From positions 1-64,000 of the forward strand of contig JAUNWX010000001.1 in assembly GCA_030540075.1 (NCBI GenBank): DNA of 64,000 nucleotides, given 5' to 3'. Each line of letters begins with the position of its first letter. Within the stretch, counting starts at the first letter, position 1. The position numbers and the translations under genes are program-made. The notes beneath the pieces are model-generated. The model was not told the origin of the DNA. It searched no databases and was given only the letters and a program-made list of their open reading frames with translations. The stretch is from Lachnospiraceae bacterium. Its GTDB lineage: Bacteria; Bacillota; Clostridia; Lachnospirales; Lachnospiraceae. Positions 8,396-16,593 of this stretch are shown here, piece after piece.

Positions 8396-9776
8396 CTGCT
8401 TTCTGAGCCATCTCGGCCTCCGCCACCTTCATCATGAGTGCACACTCCATCCGCTTACGGAAGAGCTTACAGCCATACTCATAGACGCCGTGGATATCAC
8501 CGGTAGCATGCAGGGCATTGGCTGCGCAGCCGCCGGCACAGTACATACGTGCCCAGCACTCCTTACACTCCGGACGGGAGTAAACATTGCACTCCTTAAA
8601 CGCATCACGGATATTCTCATGCTGCACACCATCCCAGATGTTACCGAGCTTATACTCCGGATCGTTTACGAACTGATGGCAAGGATAGAGGTCGCCCCAG
8701 GCAGTCACAGCCATATACTCCGTTCCTGAGCCGCAGCCGGACACACGCTTGTACACGCATGGGCCGTGCTCGAGATCGATCATGTAATGATAGAAAGTGA
8801 TCGGCTTACCGTCCTTCTCACGACGCAGCATATCCTTCGCGAGGATCTCATACTGCTCGTACAGAACCGGAAGGTCCTCCTCGGTCAGCGCACTCGGGCT
8901 GGACGGATCGGTGACAACCGGCTCCATAGAGAGCTCGGAGAAGCCGAGATCATCCGCCATATGGAAGATATCGTTTGTAAAATCCGTGTTGTAGTGGGAG
9001 AAGGTTCCGCGCATATAGTAGCTCTTATCACCACGGGACTCGACGAACTTCTGGAAGTTCGGCACGATACGGTCATAGGAGCCGCGACCTGCACGATCGA
9101 CACGAAAGCGGTCATGGACCTCCTTCCGTCCATCCAGTGAAAGAACGACATTGTAGCACTCCTTATTCGCCCACTCGATGACCTCATCCGTCAGCTTGAC
9201 ACCGTTTGTCGTAAGCGTGAAGCGGAAGTTCTTATTGTGCGCCTTCTCGATGGAACGCGCGTACGCCACGGTTTCCTTACAGAGCTCGAAGTTCAGCAGC
9301 GGCTCACCACCGAAGAAATCGACCTCGAGATTCCGACGGTTGCCGGAATTCTCTACCAGGAAGTCGATCGCACGCTTAGCGGTCTCGATGGTCATGATAC
9401 CTTCCTTACCATGAAACTTTCCCTGGGATGCGAAGCAGTAGCTGCAGTTCAGATCACAGGTATGTGCCACGAGAAGACAGAGTGCCTTCACCACCGTGGA
9501 CTGCTGCTTGAGATAGCCGGCGGCCTTCTCATAGACATCCTTTGTAAAGAGCTTTCCCTGCTCCGTCAGCTCATGGATATCCGCGAAGGTATCCGCGAGC
9601 TCCTCCGCCGATGCTTCCGGATGCACCGTGCGAAGCTCTTCCGTCGCCGCCTCCTCACTCATGCCGCTGTCGATCAGATGGATCGCGTCATAAGCCAGGT
9701 CGTCGGTCACATGAACGCTTGCGCTGTATACATCGAGAACGATGTTATAACCATTGAGTTTATACTGATGAATCAT
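8382..9776 (-). CDS. Radical SAM/SPASM thioether maturase of the SCIFF peptide
   Basis: 464-residue radical SAM enzyme that forms cysteine thioether (sactionine/ranthipeptide-type) links in the SCIFF precursor. The N-terminal about 90 residues form a leader-binding type domain. The radical SAM cluster is C107-x3-C111-x2-C114 (HTCDLNCSYCF). FFGGEPLLNF and SLDGRKEVHDRFR follow. The SPASM region near 340-430 has the cysteines in CVYKRVSGCGSG, YPCHQF and CKECWARMYCAGGC, for auxiliary Fe-S clusters. GGAG precedes the ATG by 7 nt. It sits 121 bp after the SCIFF peptide gene, the arrangement known for this RiPP family. Confidence 0.95.
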   Translation of the reverse strand: MIHQYKLNGYNIVLDVYSASVHVTDDLAYDAIHLIDSGMSEEAATEELRTVHPEASAEELADTFADIHELTEQGKLFTKDVYEKAAGYLKQQSTVVKALCLLVAHTCDLNCSYCFASQGKFHGKEGIMTIETAKRAIDFLVENSGNRRNLEVDFFGGEPLLNFELCKETVAYARSIEKAHNKNFRFTLTTNGVKLTDEVIEWANKECYNVVLSLDGRKEVHDRFRVDRAGRGSYDRIVPNFQKFVESRGDKSYYMRGTFSHYNTDFTNDIFHMADDLGFSELSMEPVVTDPSSPSALTEEDLPVLYEQYEILAKDMLRREKDGKPITFYHYMIDLEHGPCVYKRVSGCGSGTEYMAVTAWGDLYPCHQFVNDPEYKLGNIWDGVQHENIRDAFKECNVYSRPECKECWARMYCAGGCAANALHATGDIHGVYEYGCKLFRKRMECALMMKVAEAEMAQKADEEA

Positions 9777-9851
9777 GAAATCTCCTACTCTAATGATCGA
9801 AAGCCGATCAGAAAATCGATACGAAAATAAAACTTAAAATCGATAAACACT

Positions 9852-9878
9852 AAAAAACCGGGGCTGTTCATGCCCCGG
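9852..9878 (-). terminator. Intercistronic terminator between SCIFF peptide and its maturase
   Basis: Minus-strand stem CCGGGGC / GCCCCGG with an AUGAACA loop and TTTTTT after it. It lies 20 bp past the SCIFF stop codon and 75 bp before the maturase gene. Partial read-through would give much more peptide than enzyme. Confidence 0.85.
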
Positions 9879-9897
9879 TCGATACACGAACCTGATA

Positions 9898-10044
9898 TTA
9901 AGCGTTCTTGTTCTCACACTGCTGGTTAGCGATACCACAGCTGGTCTTGCAAGCAGACTGGCAGGATGTCTGGCACTCGCCACAGCCGCCCTTCTCCTCG
10001 GATCTCTTCATATCTCTTGTGTTTAATGTCATAATATGCTTCAT
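9898..10044 (-). CDS. SCIFF peptide (six cysteines in forty-five), RiPP precursor
   Basis: 48-residue precursor, too short for ordinary gene calling. The leader begins MKHIMTLNTRDMKRSEEKGG, and the core has cysteines at 21, 24, 28, 32, 36 and 43, which is the defining SCIFF spacing, ending QQCENKNA. The family is nearly universal in Clostridia and is modified by the adjacent radical SAM enzyme; its biological role is not settled. The ATG at 10044 has GAAAGAGG about 7 nt upstream. A strong promoter and a perfect palindrome lie just before it. Confidence 0.96.
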   Translation of the reverse strand: MKHIMTLNTRDMKRSEEKGGCGECQTSCQSACKTSCGIANQQCENKNA

Positions 10045-10060
10045 AGAAATACCTCTTTCC

Positions 10061-10075
10061 TAACAGTAACTGTTA
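10061..10075 (-). promoter_or_regulatory. Operator-like palindrome in the SCIFF leader
   Basis: TAACAG-TAA-CTGTTA, a perfect inverted repeat at about +6 to +20 from the predicted transcription start. It could bind a repressor, or form a short hairpin in the leader RNA. Confidence 0.45.
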
Positions 10076-10087
10076 TGTAATATGCCC

Positions 10088-10117
10088 ATAATACATTTCC
10101 TTACATAAGTAAGTCAA
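10088..10117 (-). promoter_or_regulatory. Promoter of the SCIFF operon
   Basis: TTGACT (10112-10117), 18 bp, TATTAT (10088-10093) on the minus strand. The -35 box overlaps the stop codon of the glycosylase gene upstream. Confidence 0.75.
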
Positions 10118-10617
10118 GAATTATTTGCGATGATCTGCTGATATTCCGTCACGAGACGCTCAAAAGATACCGCACAGTTCGCCGGCGACGTCGACGAAAG
10201 CTTCACCGCATGGATACCGGTCCGTGGGTACTGATACTTTTCATAGTACTTATACGAGCTCGCACCCGTGCAGAAGATGCGCGTGATCTTCGTCTTTTTC
10301 AGGAGTCCCTCGATATCCGTCGGAACCGGATTCCGGATACTGGCATCCGATGCGCCGACGATATCACACTCACTCAGCGCATCCCAGAGGGCGATGTGGT
10401 GACGCCGCATCATCGCGGACTTCTCCTCGACACTTTCGGGCAATGTCTCCGCCAGCACTGTCGCCATGACCCTCCAGAAACGATTCTGCGGATGTCCGTA
10501 GTAGAACTTCATTTCCCGCGACTTCGGCGAAGGAATCGAGCCCAGCACCAGCACCTCCGAATCCGCATCATACAGCGGTCCGAATGCACGGTGATCCACA
10601 TGTGTCAACTCCGCCAT
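10114..10617 (-). CDS. DNA-deoxyinosine glycosylase (uracil-DNA glycosylase superfamily)
   Basis: 167-residue member of the uracil-DNA glycosylase superfamily, closest to the hypoxanthine (deoxyinosine) DNA glycosylase group found in Clostridia. It removes deaminated bases in base excision repair. Conserved parts are VLVLGSIPSPKSREMKFYYGHPQNRFW (water-activating and base-stacking loops; residues about 22-49), WDALSECDIVGASDASI, and the C-terminal LSSTSPAN that replaces the HPSP-type leucine loop. AAAGGAG lies 8 nt before the ATG. Mismatch uracil glycosylase activity is an alternative. Confidence 0.85.
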   Translation of the reverse strand: MAELTHVDHRAFGPLYDADSEVLVLGSIPSPKSREMKFYYGHPQNRFWRVMATVLAETLPESVEEKSAMMRRHHIALWDALSECDIVGASDASIRNPVPTDIEGLLKKTKITRIFCTGASSYKYYEKYQYPRTGIHAVKLSSTSPANCAVSFERLVTEYQQIIANNS

Positions 10618-10695
10618 CCGCCTCTCCTTTCGCCTGATCCGCCATTTTCATGCATTTTCCCCCGTCAGAAGAAATCGATGCCTGCTGCTTCCGGC

Positions 10696-11472
10696 TTACT
10701 GCTCGACGATCTTAAACGCTCTCTGATAGAACGGCTGCTGACCCTCGATGGCCTTTGCGGCGATCGGTGCACGTGCAGACAGCAGTGCCACGGAGCGTCC
10801 ACGGCTCGCGCGACGTGCGGCCGCCATCAGTCTCGGGAAGGTCTCATCCATCGAACCGATGTGACGCACGATGACGCAGTAATCGGTGTGTCCATTGCGA
10901 ACCATATCACGGATGTAGCCGGCCGCAACATTACGGTCACTCCGCATCGCACCGGTCAGTGCATTCAGCAGATCCGCTGTCGTCTGATCCTCTCGGACAT
11001 TCTTGAAAATGATGTCTTCGTCTGCGCTGGACTTCTCACCCTCGAGTCCGAGCTCAGCGCCCTTGATCTTCGTGCGAAGATCGATGATCATCTCACGGGC
11101 GACAATGAAATCATCCGTACCCGGGTTCAGAACGAAGCCGTAGATCTGCCGATCGTTCATCGCAATATCGGCTGCCTCCTCGAAGCTGTGCTTTACGCTC
11201 TGTACCGGCTCGCTCTTAAACCATGCCTTCAGATTTGCCCGGCTCGTGAATACCATGTAGAAGTGTGCACCGTCCTTGTTTGCAGTGACACCATACAGAA
11301 GCTTCCGCTCACGCGCCTTCTCACCGACGATACGTACCGGCATGATGAACTCGGCCCCCGCCATCTCCTCCATCACAATCTGCTCTGCACCTGTGTTCTC
11401 ACCATTTGATGCTTTCAGAGCATGGATCGCGTCAACCAGCTTCTGGTTGGCTCTTTCAGTATAATCTGCCAT
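10696..11472 (-). CDS. SseB-like protein (enhanced serine sensitivity family)
   Basis: 258 residues. The N-terminal half matches the SseB N-domain (EFIMPVRIV, then HFYMVFTSRANLKAWF and GFVLNPGTDDFIV), and the last third resembles the SseB C-domain (YCVIVRHIGSMDETFPRLMAAA and the terminal PFYQRAFKIVEQ). SseB was named from a serine-sensitivity phenotype in E. coli; the biochemical function is unknown, and many Bacillota members are stand-alone cytosolic proteins. The ribosome binding site AGGAGG is 8 nt before the ATG. No functional link with neighbours is evident. Confidence 0.75.
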   Translation of the reverse strand: MADYTERANQKLVDAIHALKASNGENTGAEQIVMEEMAGAEFIMPVRIVGEKARERKLLYGVTANKDGAHFYMVFTSRANLKAWFKSEPVQSVKHSFEEAADIAMNDRQIYGFVLNPGTDDFIVAREMIIDLRTKIKGAELGLEGEKSSADEDIIFKNVREDQTTADLLNALTGAMRSDRNVAAGYIRDMVRNGHTDYCVIVRHIGSMDETFPRLMAAARRASRGRSVALLSARAPIAAKAIEGQQPFYQRAFKIVEQ

Positions 11473-11530
11473 ATATAAACCTCCTGGTTTTCCTGTCTGC
11501 TTTCTCTCATGCAGTGTAGCATATTTTCTA

Positions 11531-11569
11531 CTAAAAGAAAACGAGAGACTGCCGCAGCAGTCTCTCGTG
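11531..11569 (-). terminator. Terminator of the SDR dehydrogenase gene
   Basis: Minus-strand stem ACGAGAGACTGC / GCAGTCTCTCGT closed by a TGCG tetraloop, followed by TTTCTTTT. Confidence 0.9.
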
Positions 11570-11590
11570 AACGTATCCGGAAAACCAAGA

Positions 11591-12463
11591 TCAGTGATCT
11601 GCTACCTTGATATCCTCAACGCCTGTAACGTCCTGGAACTTGGACTCATCGAGCTGGCTAGGATCCTGACCGATGTACGCGAGGATACCACCATCGATGT
11701 ATACGACCTGACCGTTGATGAAGTCAGATGCCGGAGAAGCGAGGAATACAGCGAGACCCTCGAGGTCCTCTGTCTCGCCCCAGCGCTGTGCAGGTGTCTT
11801 CGAACGGATGAAACGATCAAACGGAGCCATGGAACCGTCTGCCTGCTTTGCACGAAGCGGAGCGGTCTGCGGAGTAGCGATGTAGCCCGGTCCGATCGCG
11901 TTACACTGAATGTTGTACTGACCATACTCAGAGCAGATGTTCTTTGTGAGCATCTTGAGGCCGCCCTTGGCAGCTGCGTAAGCAGATACGGTCTCACGAC
12001 CAAGCTCAGACATCATGGAGCATGCGTTGATGATCTTGCCGTAGCCCTTCTTGATCATGCCTGGAAGGACAGCCTTTGCGCAGAGGAAAGGACCCGTGAG
12101 ATCGACATTGATAACCTGATCCCACTGCTGCTTCGTCATCTCAACCATCGGGATTCTCTTGATGATGCCGGCATTATTTACCAGGATATCGACACCGCCA
12201 AACTTCTCCTCGACATCCTTCACGAGTGCATTTACCTGCTCCTCGTTCGTAACGTCACATACGACACCGTATGCATCGATGCCGAGCTTCTGGTACTCTG
12301 CGATACCTCTGTCTACGAGCTCCTGATTGATATCATTGAAAACGACCTTCTTTGCGCCAGCCTCAGCAAATGCCTTTGCATATGCAAGACCCAGTCCATA
12401 GGATGCGCCGGTTACCCATGCAACCTTGCCATCAAGTCTGAACTTATCAAGAATTCCAGCCAT
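11591..12463 (-). CDS. SDR family oxidoreductase, gluconate 5-dehydrogenase-like
   Basis: 290-residue classical short-chain dehydrogenase. It shows the cofactor motif TGASYGLG (about 19-26), NNAG (about 95), a catalytic Ser (SMMSELG) and YAAAK, and then NAIGPGYIATP. The overall sequence, with KIINACSMMSELG and a C-terminal tail after YIDGGILAYIG, is like gluconate 5-dehydrogenase / 2-deoxy-gluconate 3-dehydrogenase enzymes that interconvert keto-sugar acids with NAD(P)H. The tail of about 20 residues is longer than usual. It is a single-gene unit with a strong promoter and LacI-type operator-like sites upstream, which fits carbohydrate-responsive control. Confidence 0.85.
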   Translation of the reverse strand: MAGILDKFRLDGKVAWVTGASYGLGLAYAKAFAEAGAKKVVFNDINQELVDRGIAEYQKLGIDAYGVVCDVTNEEQVNALVKDVEEKFGGVDILVNNAGIIKRIPMVEMTKQQWDQVINVDLTGPFLCAKAVLPGMIKKGYGKIINACSMMSELGRETVSAYAAAKGGLKMLTKNICSEYGQYNIQCNAIGPGYIATPQTAPLRAKQADGSMAPFDRFIRSKTPAQRWGETEDLEGLAVFLASPASDFINGQVVYIDGGILAYIGQDPSQLDESKFQDVTGVEDIKVADH

Positions 12464-12505
12464 AACAAATCTCCTTTTTCTTCCATTTTTCTTACTTCTA
12501 TGTTC

Positions 12506-12522
12506 TCAGGCACGATGCCTGA
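12506..12522 (-). promoter_or_regulatory. Palindrome in the SDR leader
   Basis: TCAGGCA-CGA-TGCCTGA, perfect 7-bp arms, located roughly 10 to 30 nt after the predicted transcription start. It is a candidate operator. Confidence 0.45.
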
Positions 12523-12541
12523 ATACATCCATACCAGCATC

Positions 12542-12570
12542 ATCATAGTTGATTTGGCACCCCGGTTCAA
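12542..12570 (-). promoter_or_regulatory. Promoter of the SDR gene
   Basis: TTGAAC (12565-12570), 17 bp, TATGAT (12542-12547) on the minus strand. The -35 box is part of TTGAACCGGGGT, related to the palindrome at 12611-12624. Confidence 0.75.
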
Positions 12571-12586
12571 GCCTTCACAGGCACTC

Positions 12587-12624
12587 TTCACAAAGTTTGT
12601 GAATGTTGCGGTAAACCGGTTCAC
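12587..12624 (-). promoter_or_regulatory. Two operator-like palindromes upstream of the SDR promoter
   Basis: TTCACAAA-G-TTTGTGAA (12587-12603) is perfect. GTAAACCGGTTCAC (12611-12624) is nearly perfect with the central CG expected of LacI/GalR-family operators. The region 12464-12761 has no gene; it holds these sites, the promoter and the partial duplication at 12723-12807. Confidence 0.5.
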
Positions 12625-12722
12625 TTTTCTTGTCAAAATTTGCCAAGATGCAGATTTCTCTACATCCTGGCAAAGCATTTTGTATCTGTTTTCCAGTAGA
12701 TGCTTTCCGGGCATACGCCATG

Positions 12723-12807
12723 ATGCCTTTCGCTGCATCCTCTCTTTCAGCATCCGAAGGATTATGCCTTCGCGGCATCCTCTCTCTTCTTCAGAATCGG
12801 AAGGATG
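12723..12807. repeat. Imperfect tandem duplication at the permease 3' end
   Basis: Two copies of about 41 and 44 bp (12723-12763 and 12764-12807) start ATGCC-TTCGC and share GCATCCTCTCT and GAAGGAT. The permease stop codon is at the junction. The outer copy would re-encode REDAAKG in a shifted frame. Confidence 0.65.
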
Positions 12808-14189
12808 ATACCGAGTGCTGTCAGTACGCACGGTGTGATGATGTTGAGGCACATGGTGAACAGGTCCTCATCATAAACACCGAGTAAGCAGCTCGCTGCC
12901 GTCACGAAGAAGCACCAGCAGCCGAAGAACATAGCGACGTTATGATTCTTCACAAAACGATACTCTGGCTTGAACTTATCCTCTGCCTTACGAAGTGCGA
13001 TATACGCTACAAATACCCAGAGATAACGCATCGGCATACATACGGAGTTCAGCTTGGTGAGCTGCTTCAGAACGGCCGCTGCACCAGGAACGAAGGACTG
13101 TACGAGGATGATGGCACCGGAAAGAACCGCAACCATCTTGATACCGTTGACATAGGCACCCTTATCATTCTGTCTGAGAAGCTTCGACGGGATAAACTCA
13201 CGGGCATCCTCGTTATCAAACAGCATACGAAGCGGTGCATCGATACTGATGACAAGCGTGGAAAGCTGACCTACCGCGTTGCAGAGTGCGTAGATGATCA
13301 TCAGACTGTCACCCATGTGATAATACTCGCCCAGTCTCTGGAATGCCCAGTAGGAGCCGTTGGAGTTGTAGGAGTTGAAGCTCTCCTTGGACTCGTTGAT
13401 GATGGCCGGATCGAACATCATGCCCATCGCGATGGTACCGAGGATCGCGCAGATCACAACCATGATCGCCAGGCTGATCATCGCACGCGGGAAGCCCTTG
13501 CTCGGGTTCTCTACCTTATTAACATACGGAGAGATCTTCTCACAGCCACCGACAGCGAATACCAGGATGGACAGGGACGTGAAGTACTTCCAGTCGAAGG
13601 TCGGAACCAGGTTCTTCGCACTGAAATCCAGTGTCACGAAGGAAGACGCCGGATTGATGGCACGTGCACCGAACATCATGATGATGTAGAGGATGGACAT
13701 GATGAACATGCTGGTACCAGCCAGTGTCGCCATCTTCTTCAGCGGGTTCAGACCACGGCTTGCGATGTAGCAGAACAGAATCAGGATACAGAAGGTGATC
13801 AGCTGTACAGCCAGTGTAGGGAAGGCATCGTATGCTTCCGCGTTACGGAACACAGCCCAGCTCAGCGCCTTCAGACCACCGGAGGACTTACTTGCGATGT
13901 AGGTGATATGGCATGCCCAGTAGGTCCAGCCTGCATAGTACGCAAGCTTCGGTCCTGTCGTCTTCAGAATCCAGGAGCTCACGCCTCCACCAGACTCCTT
14001 AAATGCGGAACCCAGCTCACCAACCATCAGTGCGTATGGTACGAAGTAAAGCGCAAACATGAGGATCCAGCTGAAAATAACCTGGATACCGTTGAAGTAG
14101 ATGAAGCCGTTCAGTACATTTCCGAAGCCCCAGACCGTCGAAAACGCCATAAACGCGAGCGTCGTCCATTTAATGTGTTTTGAATCCAT
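12762..14189 (-). CDS. APC superfamily amino acid permease
   Basis: 475-residue permease with about 12 membrane helices, of the glutamate/GABA-antiporter or YjeM-like branch of the APC superfamily. Marks are the first-helix WGFGNVLNGFIYFNG, VPYALMVGELGSAFKESGGGVSSW (typical helix 2-3 loop), and FAVGGCEKISPYVNKVENPSKGFPRAM in the middle. It likely imports or exchanges an amino acid at the cytoplasmic membrane; the substrate is not determined. AAAGGAG precedes the ATG. It is followed by the operator region of the SDR gene rather than by a terminator that I can see, so read-through is possible. Confidence 0.9.
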   Translation of the reverse strand: MDSKHIKWTTLAFMAFSTVWGFGNVLNGFIYFNGIQVIFSWILMFALYFVPYALMVGELGSAFKESGGGVSSWILKTTGPKLAYYAGWTYWACHITYIASKSSGGLKALSWAVFRNAEAYDAFPTLAVQLITFCILILFCYIASRGLNPLKKMATLAGTSMFIMSILYIIMMFGARAINPASSFVTLDFSAKNLVPTFDWKYFTSLSILVFAVGGCEKISPYVNKVENPSKGFPRAMISLAIMVVICAILGTIAMGMMFDPAIINESKESFNSYNSNGSYWAFQRLGEYYHMGDSLMIIYALCNAVGQLSTLVISIDAPLRMLFDNEDAREFIPSKLLRQNDKGAYVNGIKMVAVLSGAIILVQSFVPGAAAVLKQLTKLNSVCMPMRYLWVFVAYIALRKAEDKFKPEYRFVKNHNVAMFFGCWCFFVTAASCLLGVYDEDLFTMCLNIITPCVLTALGIILPILKKREDAAKA

Positions 14190-14301
14190 ATGTATACTCC
14201 TTTTTTGTTGTTTAGCGAAACGAATTCAGATTTCGCTTTGTTTTGAAAGCCCGGTGATCAGCATTCGCCTGTTCCACGGGCTCATCCACACATGATCATG
14301 A

Positions 14302-15621
14302 TCAGAAGATCAGTCTGTAATTGCCGTCTCCGTTCCCTTCGAAGCTCGAGCTGAACAGTACACGCGCAGCCTCGATCAGATAAGCGGTATCCCGTGCACC
14401 GGCCGTCTCATACGGAGAGTGCATCGCGAGCTGTGGCAGTCCGATGTCGACGGTGTTCAGCGCAACCTGCGCCTGCGAAATATTTCCCAGCGTCGAACCG
14501 CCGAGCATATCGGAGCGGTTGGTGAAGGTCTGACATGGCACAGCTGCCTTCTTACAGATCGCGCGCATCACAGCGCCGGAAACACCATCGGTCGTATACT
14601 TCTGGTTCGCGCTGTACTTGATGACGATTCCCCGGTTCATATACGGGCGGTTGGTCGGATCTGCCTTCTCTGCATGGTTCGGATGCACGGCATGTGCATT
14701 ATCTGCAGATACCATGAAGCTCGAAGCGATGCTCATGAGGTACTGCTCCTCGCTGCGTCCCATCGCGCGGCTGATGCGCTGGAGTGTATCTTTCAGGAAG
14801 GTGCTGGCGGCACCCTGTTTCGTACCGGAGCCGACCTCCTCGTTATCATAGACACAGTGAACAGCGATGGACTGTTTCAGCTCGGCCGCGAGGAAGCCCT
14901 TCAGAGATGCAAATGCACACTGGAGATCATCCAGACGTCCACTTGCGATGAACTCGCCATGGAGGCCGAGCGTCGTTCCCTTCATGCGGTTATACAGGAA
15001 GAGATCCGTATCCAGGATGTCCTCCACCTGCACAGCTGCCTTGTCTGCGATCAGCTGCATGAACTGGTTCTTCTCCTCCCCCTGCTCACAGAACAGCGGT
15101 AGCATATCCACCTGTGCATTAAATGCATAACCGTCGTTGACCTGACGATTCATATGGATCGCCACGTTCGGAATGATGAGAAGATCGCGATCAACATTGA
15201 CCAGCTTCGTCGCGATGCCCTCCTCCGTCTGAACGACTACACGACCGGCAACGGAAAGCGGACGATCCAGCCATGGTGCACAGAGCATACCGCCATACTT
15301 CTCGACATTCAGCTTGACATAGCTGTTGTCCACGACGATCTCGGCGTTCGTCTTGATCTTAAAAACCGGTGAATCACAGTGGCTCGCCATGATCTGGAAG
15401 CCCTTATACTCACCCTCCGGTATACGAAAGGCGATGATGGCCGAATCGTTCCGTGTCACATAGTAGCCATGGCCCTCGGACAGTGTCCATGGGCAGCCCT
15501 CATAGAGACGGGTGAAGCCGGCGTCCTCGAGTTCCTTCTGCATATTGGCTACTGCATAAAATGCATTCGGGCTATGATCCAGAAAATGGAGCAGTTCCCT
15601 ATTCACTTCCTGATGATTCAT
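14302..15621 (-). CDS. M18 family aminopeptidase
   Basis: 439-residue zinc aminopeptidase of family M18 (DAP2/aspartyl aminopeptidase group), releasing N-terminal residues from peptides in the cytosol. The opening FLDHSPNAFYAVANM is diagnostic. Metal and catalytic motifs: MASHCDSPVFKIK near residue 80, YDNEEVGSGTKQGA near 258 to 270 with the catalytic glutamates, and HAVHPNHAEK near 310. The C-terminus LPQLAMHSPYETAGARD carries the last metal-binding His. Length matches the family. GAGGAT lies 6 nt before the start. Between its end and the permease start (14190-14301) there is only a weak AGCCCG-stem hairpin and a GCGAAA/TTTCGC inverted repeat. Confidence 0.94.
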   Translation of the reverse strand: MNHQEVNRELLHFLDHSPNAFYAVANMQKELEDAGFTRLYEGCPWTLSEGHGYYVTRNDSAIIAFRIPEGEYKGFQIMASHCDSPVFKIKTNAEIVVDNSYVKLNVEKYGGMLCAPWLDRPLSVAGRVVVQTEEGIATKLVNVDRDLLIIPNVAIHMNRQVNDGYAFNAQVDMLPLFCEQGEEKNQFMQLIADKAAVQVEDILDTDLFLYNRMKGTTLGLHGEFIASGRLDDLQCAFASLKGFLAAELKQSIAVHCVYDNEEVGSGTKQGAASTFLKDTLQRISRAMGRSEEQYLMSIASSFMVSADNAHAVHPNHAEKADPTNRPYMNRGIVIKYSANQKYTTDGVSGAVMRAICKKAAVPCQTFTNRSDMLGGSTLGNISQAQVALNTVDIGLPQLAMHSPYETAGARDTAYLIEAARVLFSSSFEGNGDGNYRLIF

Positions 15622-15773
15622 TTTCTATCCTCACAATCTGTGTAAAACATGACGATTATTCGCGAGCGGAATATGTCTTATTCGTGAAAATTATATTATA
15701 GCTTCGTTAATTTCGCAACAAAATTATAAAAAAATTATAAACTGACGCAGAATAAGCACCAAAAGCGGCATAC

Positions 15774-15813
15774 AAAAACCGCGTTATTGCGCACTTTTCA
15801 ACACAATAACGCG
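15774..15813 (-). terminator. Terminator of the shikimate kinase gene
   Basis: Minus-strand stem GCGTTATTG / CAATAACGC followed by GGTTTTTG. The remaining bases to 15622 are AT-rich and probably contain the aminopeptidase promoter, which I could not fix. Confidence 0.85.
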
Positions 15814-15833
15814 ATCCTGTACTATTTATATAA

Positions 15834-16382
15834 TTATGAGAAATCCTTCATTTTCTGCATAATTTCACAGCAGATCGTCTCTACATCCTTCCCGTCCGTC
15901 GCGACGCATATATCCGCTGCCGCTTCATACGCCGGTCGGCGCTTCTCCTGCAGCATACGGATATACGCGACATTCATATGTCCGTTCAGGATCGGACGAT
16001 CCGCAGAATCCTTCACCCGAAGAAGCGTCGTCTCCGGGGTCGCCGTCAGAAAAACGATGATACAGGATGTACGCAGATTTTCAACATTTTCCGGATTCAT
16101 CACGAGCCCACCGCCACAGGAGATCACCGCCGCATGCACATCCTGAAAACGCAGCACCACGTCGTGCTCAAGCTGCCGGAAATACGCCTCTCCATCCATC
16201 GCAAAAATCTCCGTAATCGGGCGTCCCTCCTGTCGCACGATTTCCTGATCCGTATCGATCTCTGTCAGTCCATACAGTGCTCTGAGCCCATGGGATACCG
16301 TCGTTTTTCCAGCCCCCATAAATCCGATCAGTGCGATGTTTTTCATTCCTTCTGTTTTCGATTCTATATGATTCGCAGCCAT
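15834..16382 (-). CDS. aroK: Shikimate kinase
   Basis: 182 residues. It phosphorylates shikimate with ATP in the chorismate pathway. Motifs: P-loop GFMGAGKTT (about 18-26), DTDQEIVRQEG for shikimate binding, the CGGGLV stretch, and the LID-type arginine region RPILNGH. I chose the ATG at 16382 because AAGGGGG precedes it by a few bases; a shorter start 12 codons later (MKNIALIG) has its ribosome binding site too close, and the longer reading lacks one. The first 12 residues are extra compared with most kinases. It lies alone between M18 and ppdK. Confidence 0.92.
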   Translation of the reverse strand: MAANHIESKTEGMKNIALIGFMGAGKTTVSHGLRALYGLTEIDTDQEIVRQEGRPITEIFAMDGEAYFRQLEHDVVLRFQDVHAAVISCGGGLVMNPENVENLRTSCIIVFLTATPETTLLRVKDSADRPILNGHMNVAYIRMLQEKRRPAYEAAADICVATDGKDVETICCEIMQKMKDFS

Positions 16383-16520
16383 AATCCCCCTTCTGCCTGA
16401 AGCATGCATGCTGTAAACACGCATGCAGACATCTCCTGCCGTACGTTTCATCATCACTACATCTGTGAAGCACGTGTATCACAATTCTCCTATTGTAACA
16501 GAAGAATTCTTTTTTTCACA

Positions 16521-16557
16521 CAAAAACATCGGAGAATGTCGAGGACAGTCTCCGGTG
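16521..16557 (-). terminator. Terminator of ppdK
   Basis: Minus-strand stem CGGAGACTGTC / GACATTCTCCG (one mismatch), CTC loop, then ATGTTTTTG. Confidence 0.85.
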
Positions 16558-16593
16558 TTTATCATCACTTATTTAATCCACGATCCTGTGAAA

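Noticed and set aside
12611-12624. CcpA cre site before the SDR gene
   Set aside because: The centre is ACCGGT rather than the ANCGNT pattern of cre, so a different LacI-family operator is more likely.
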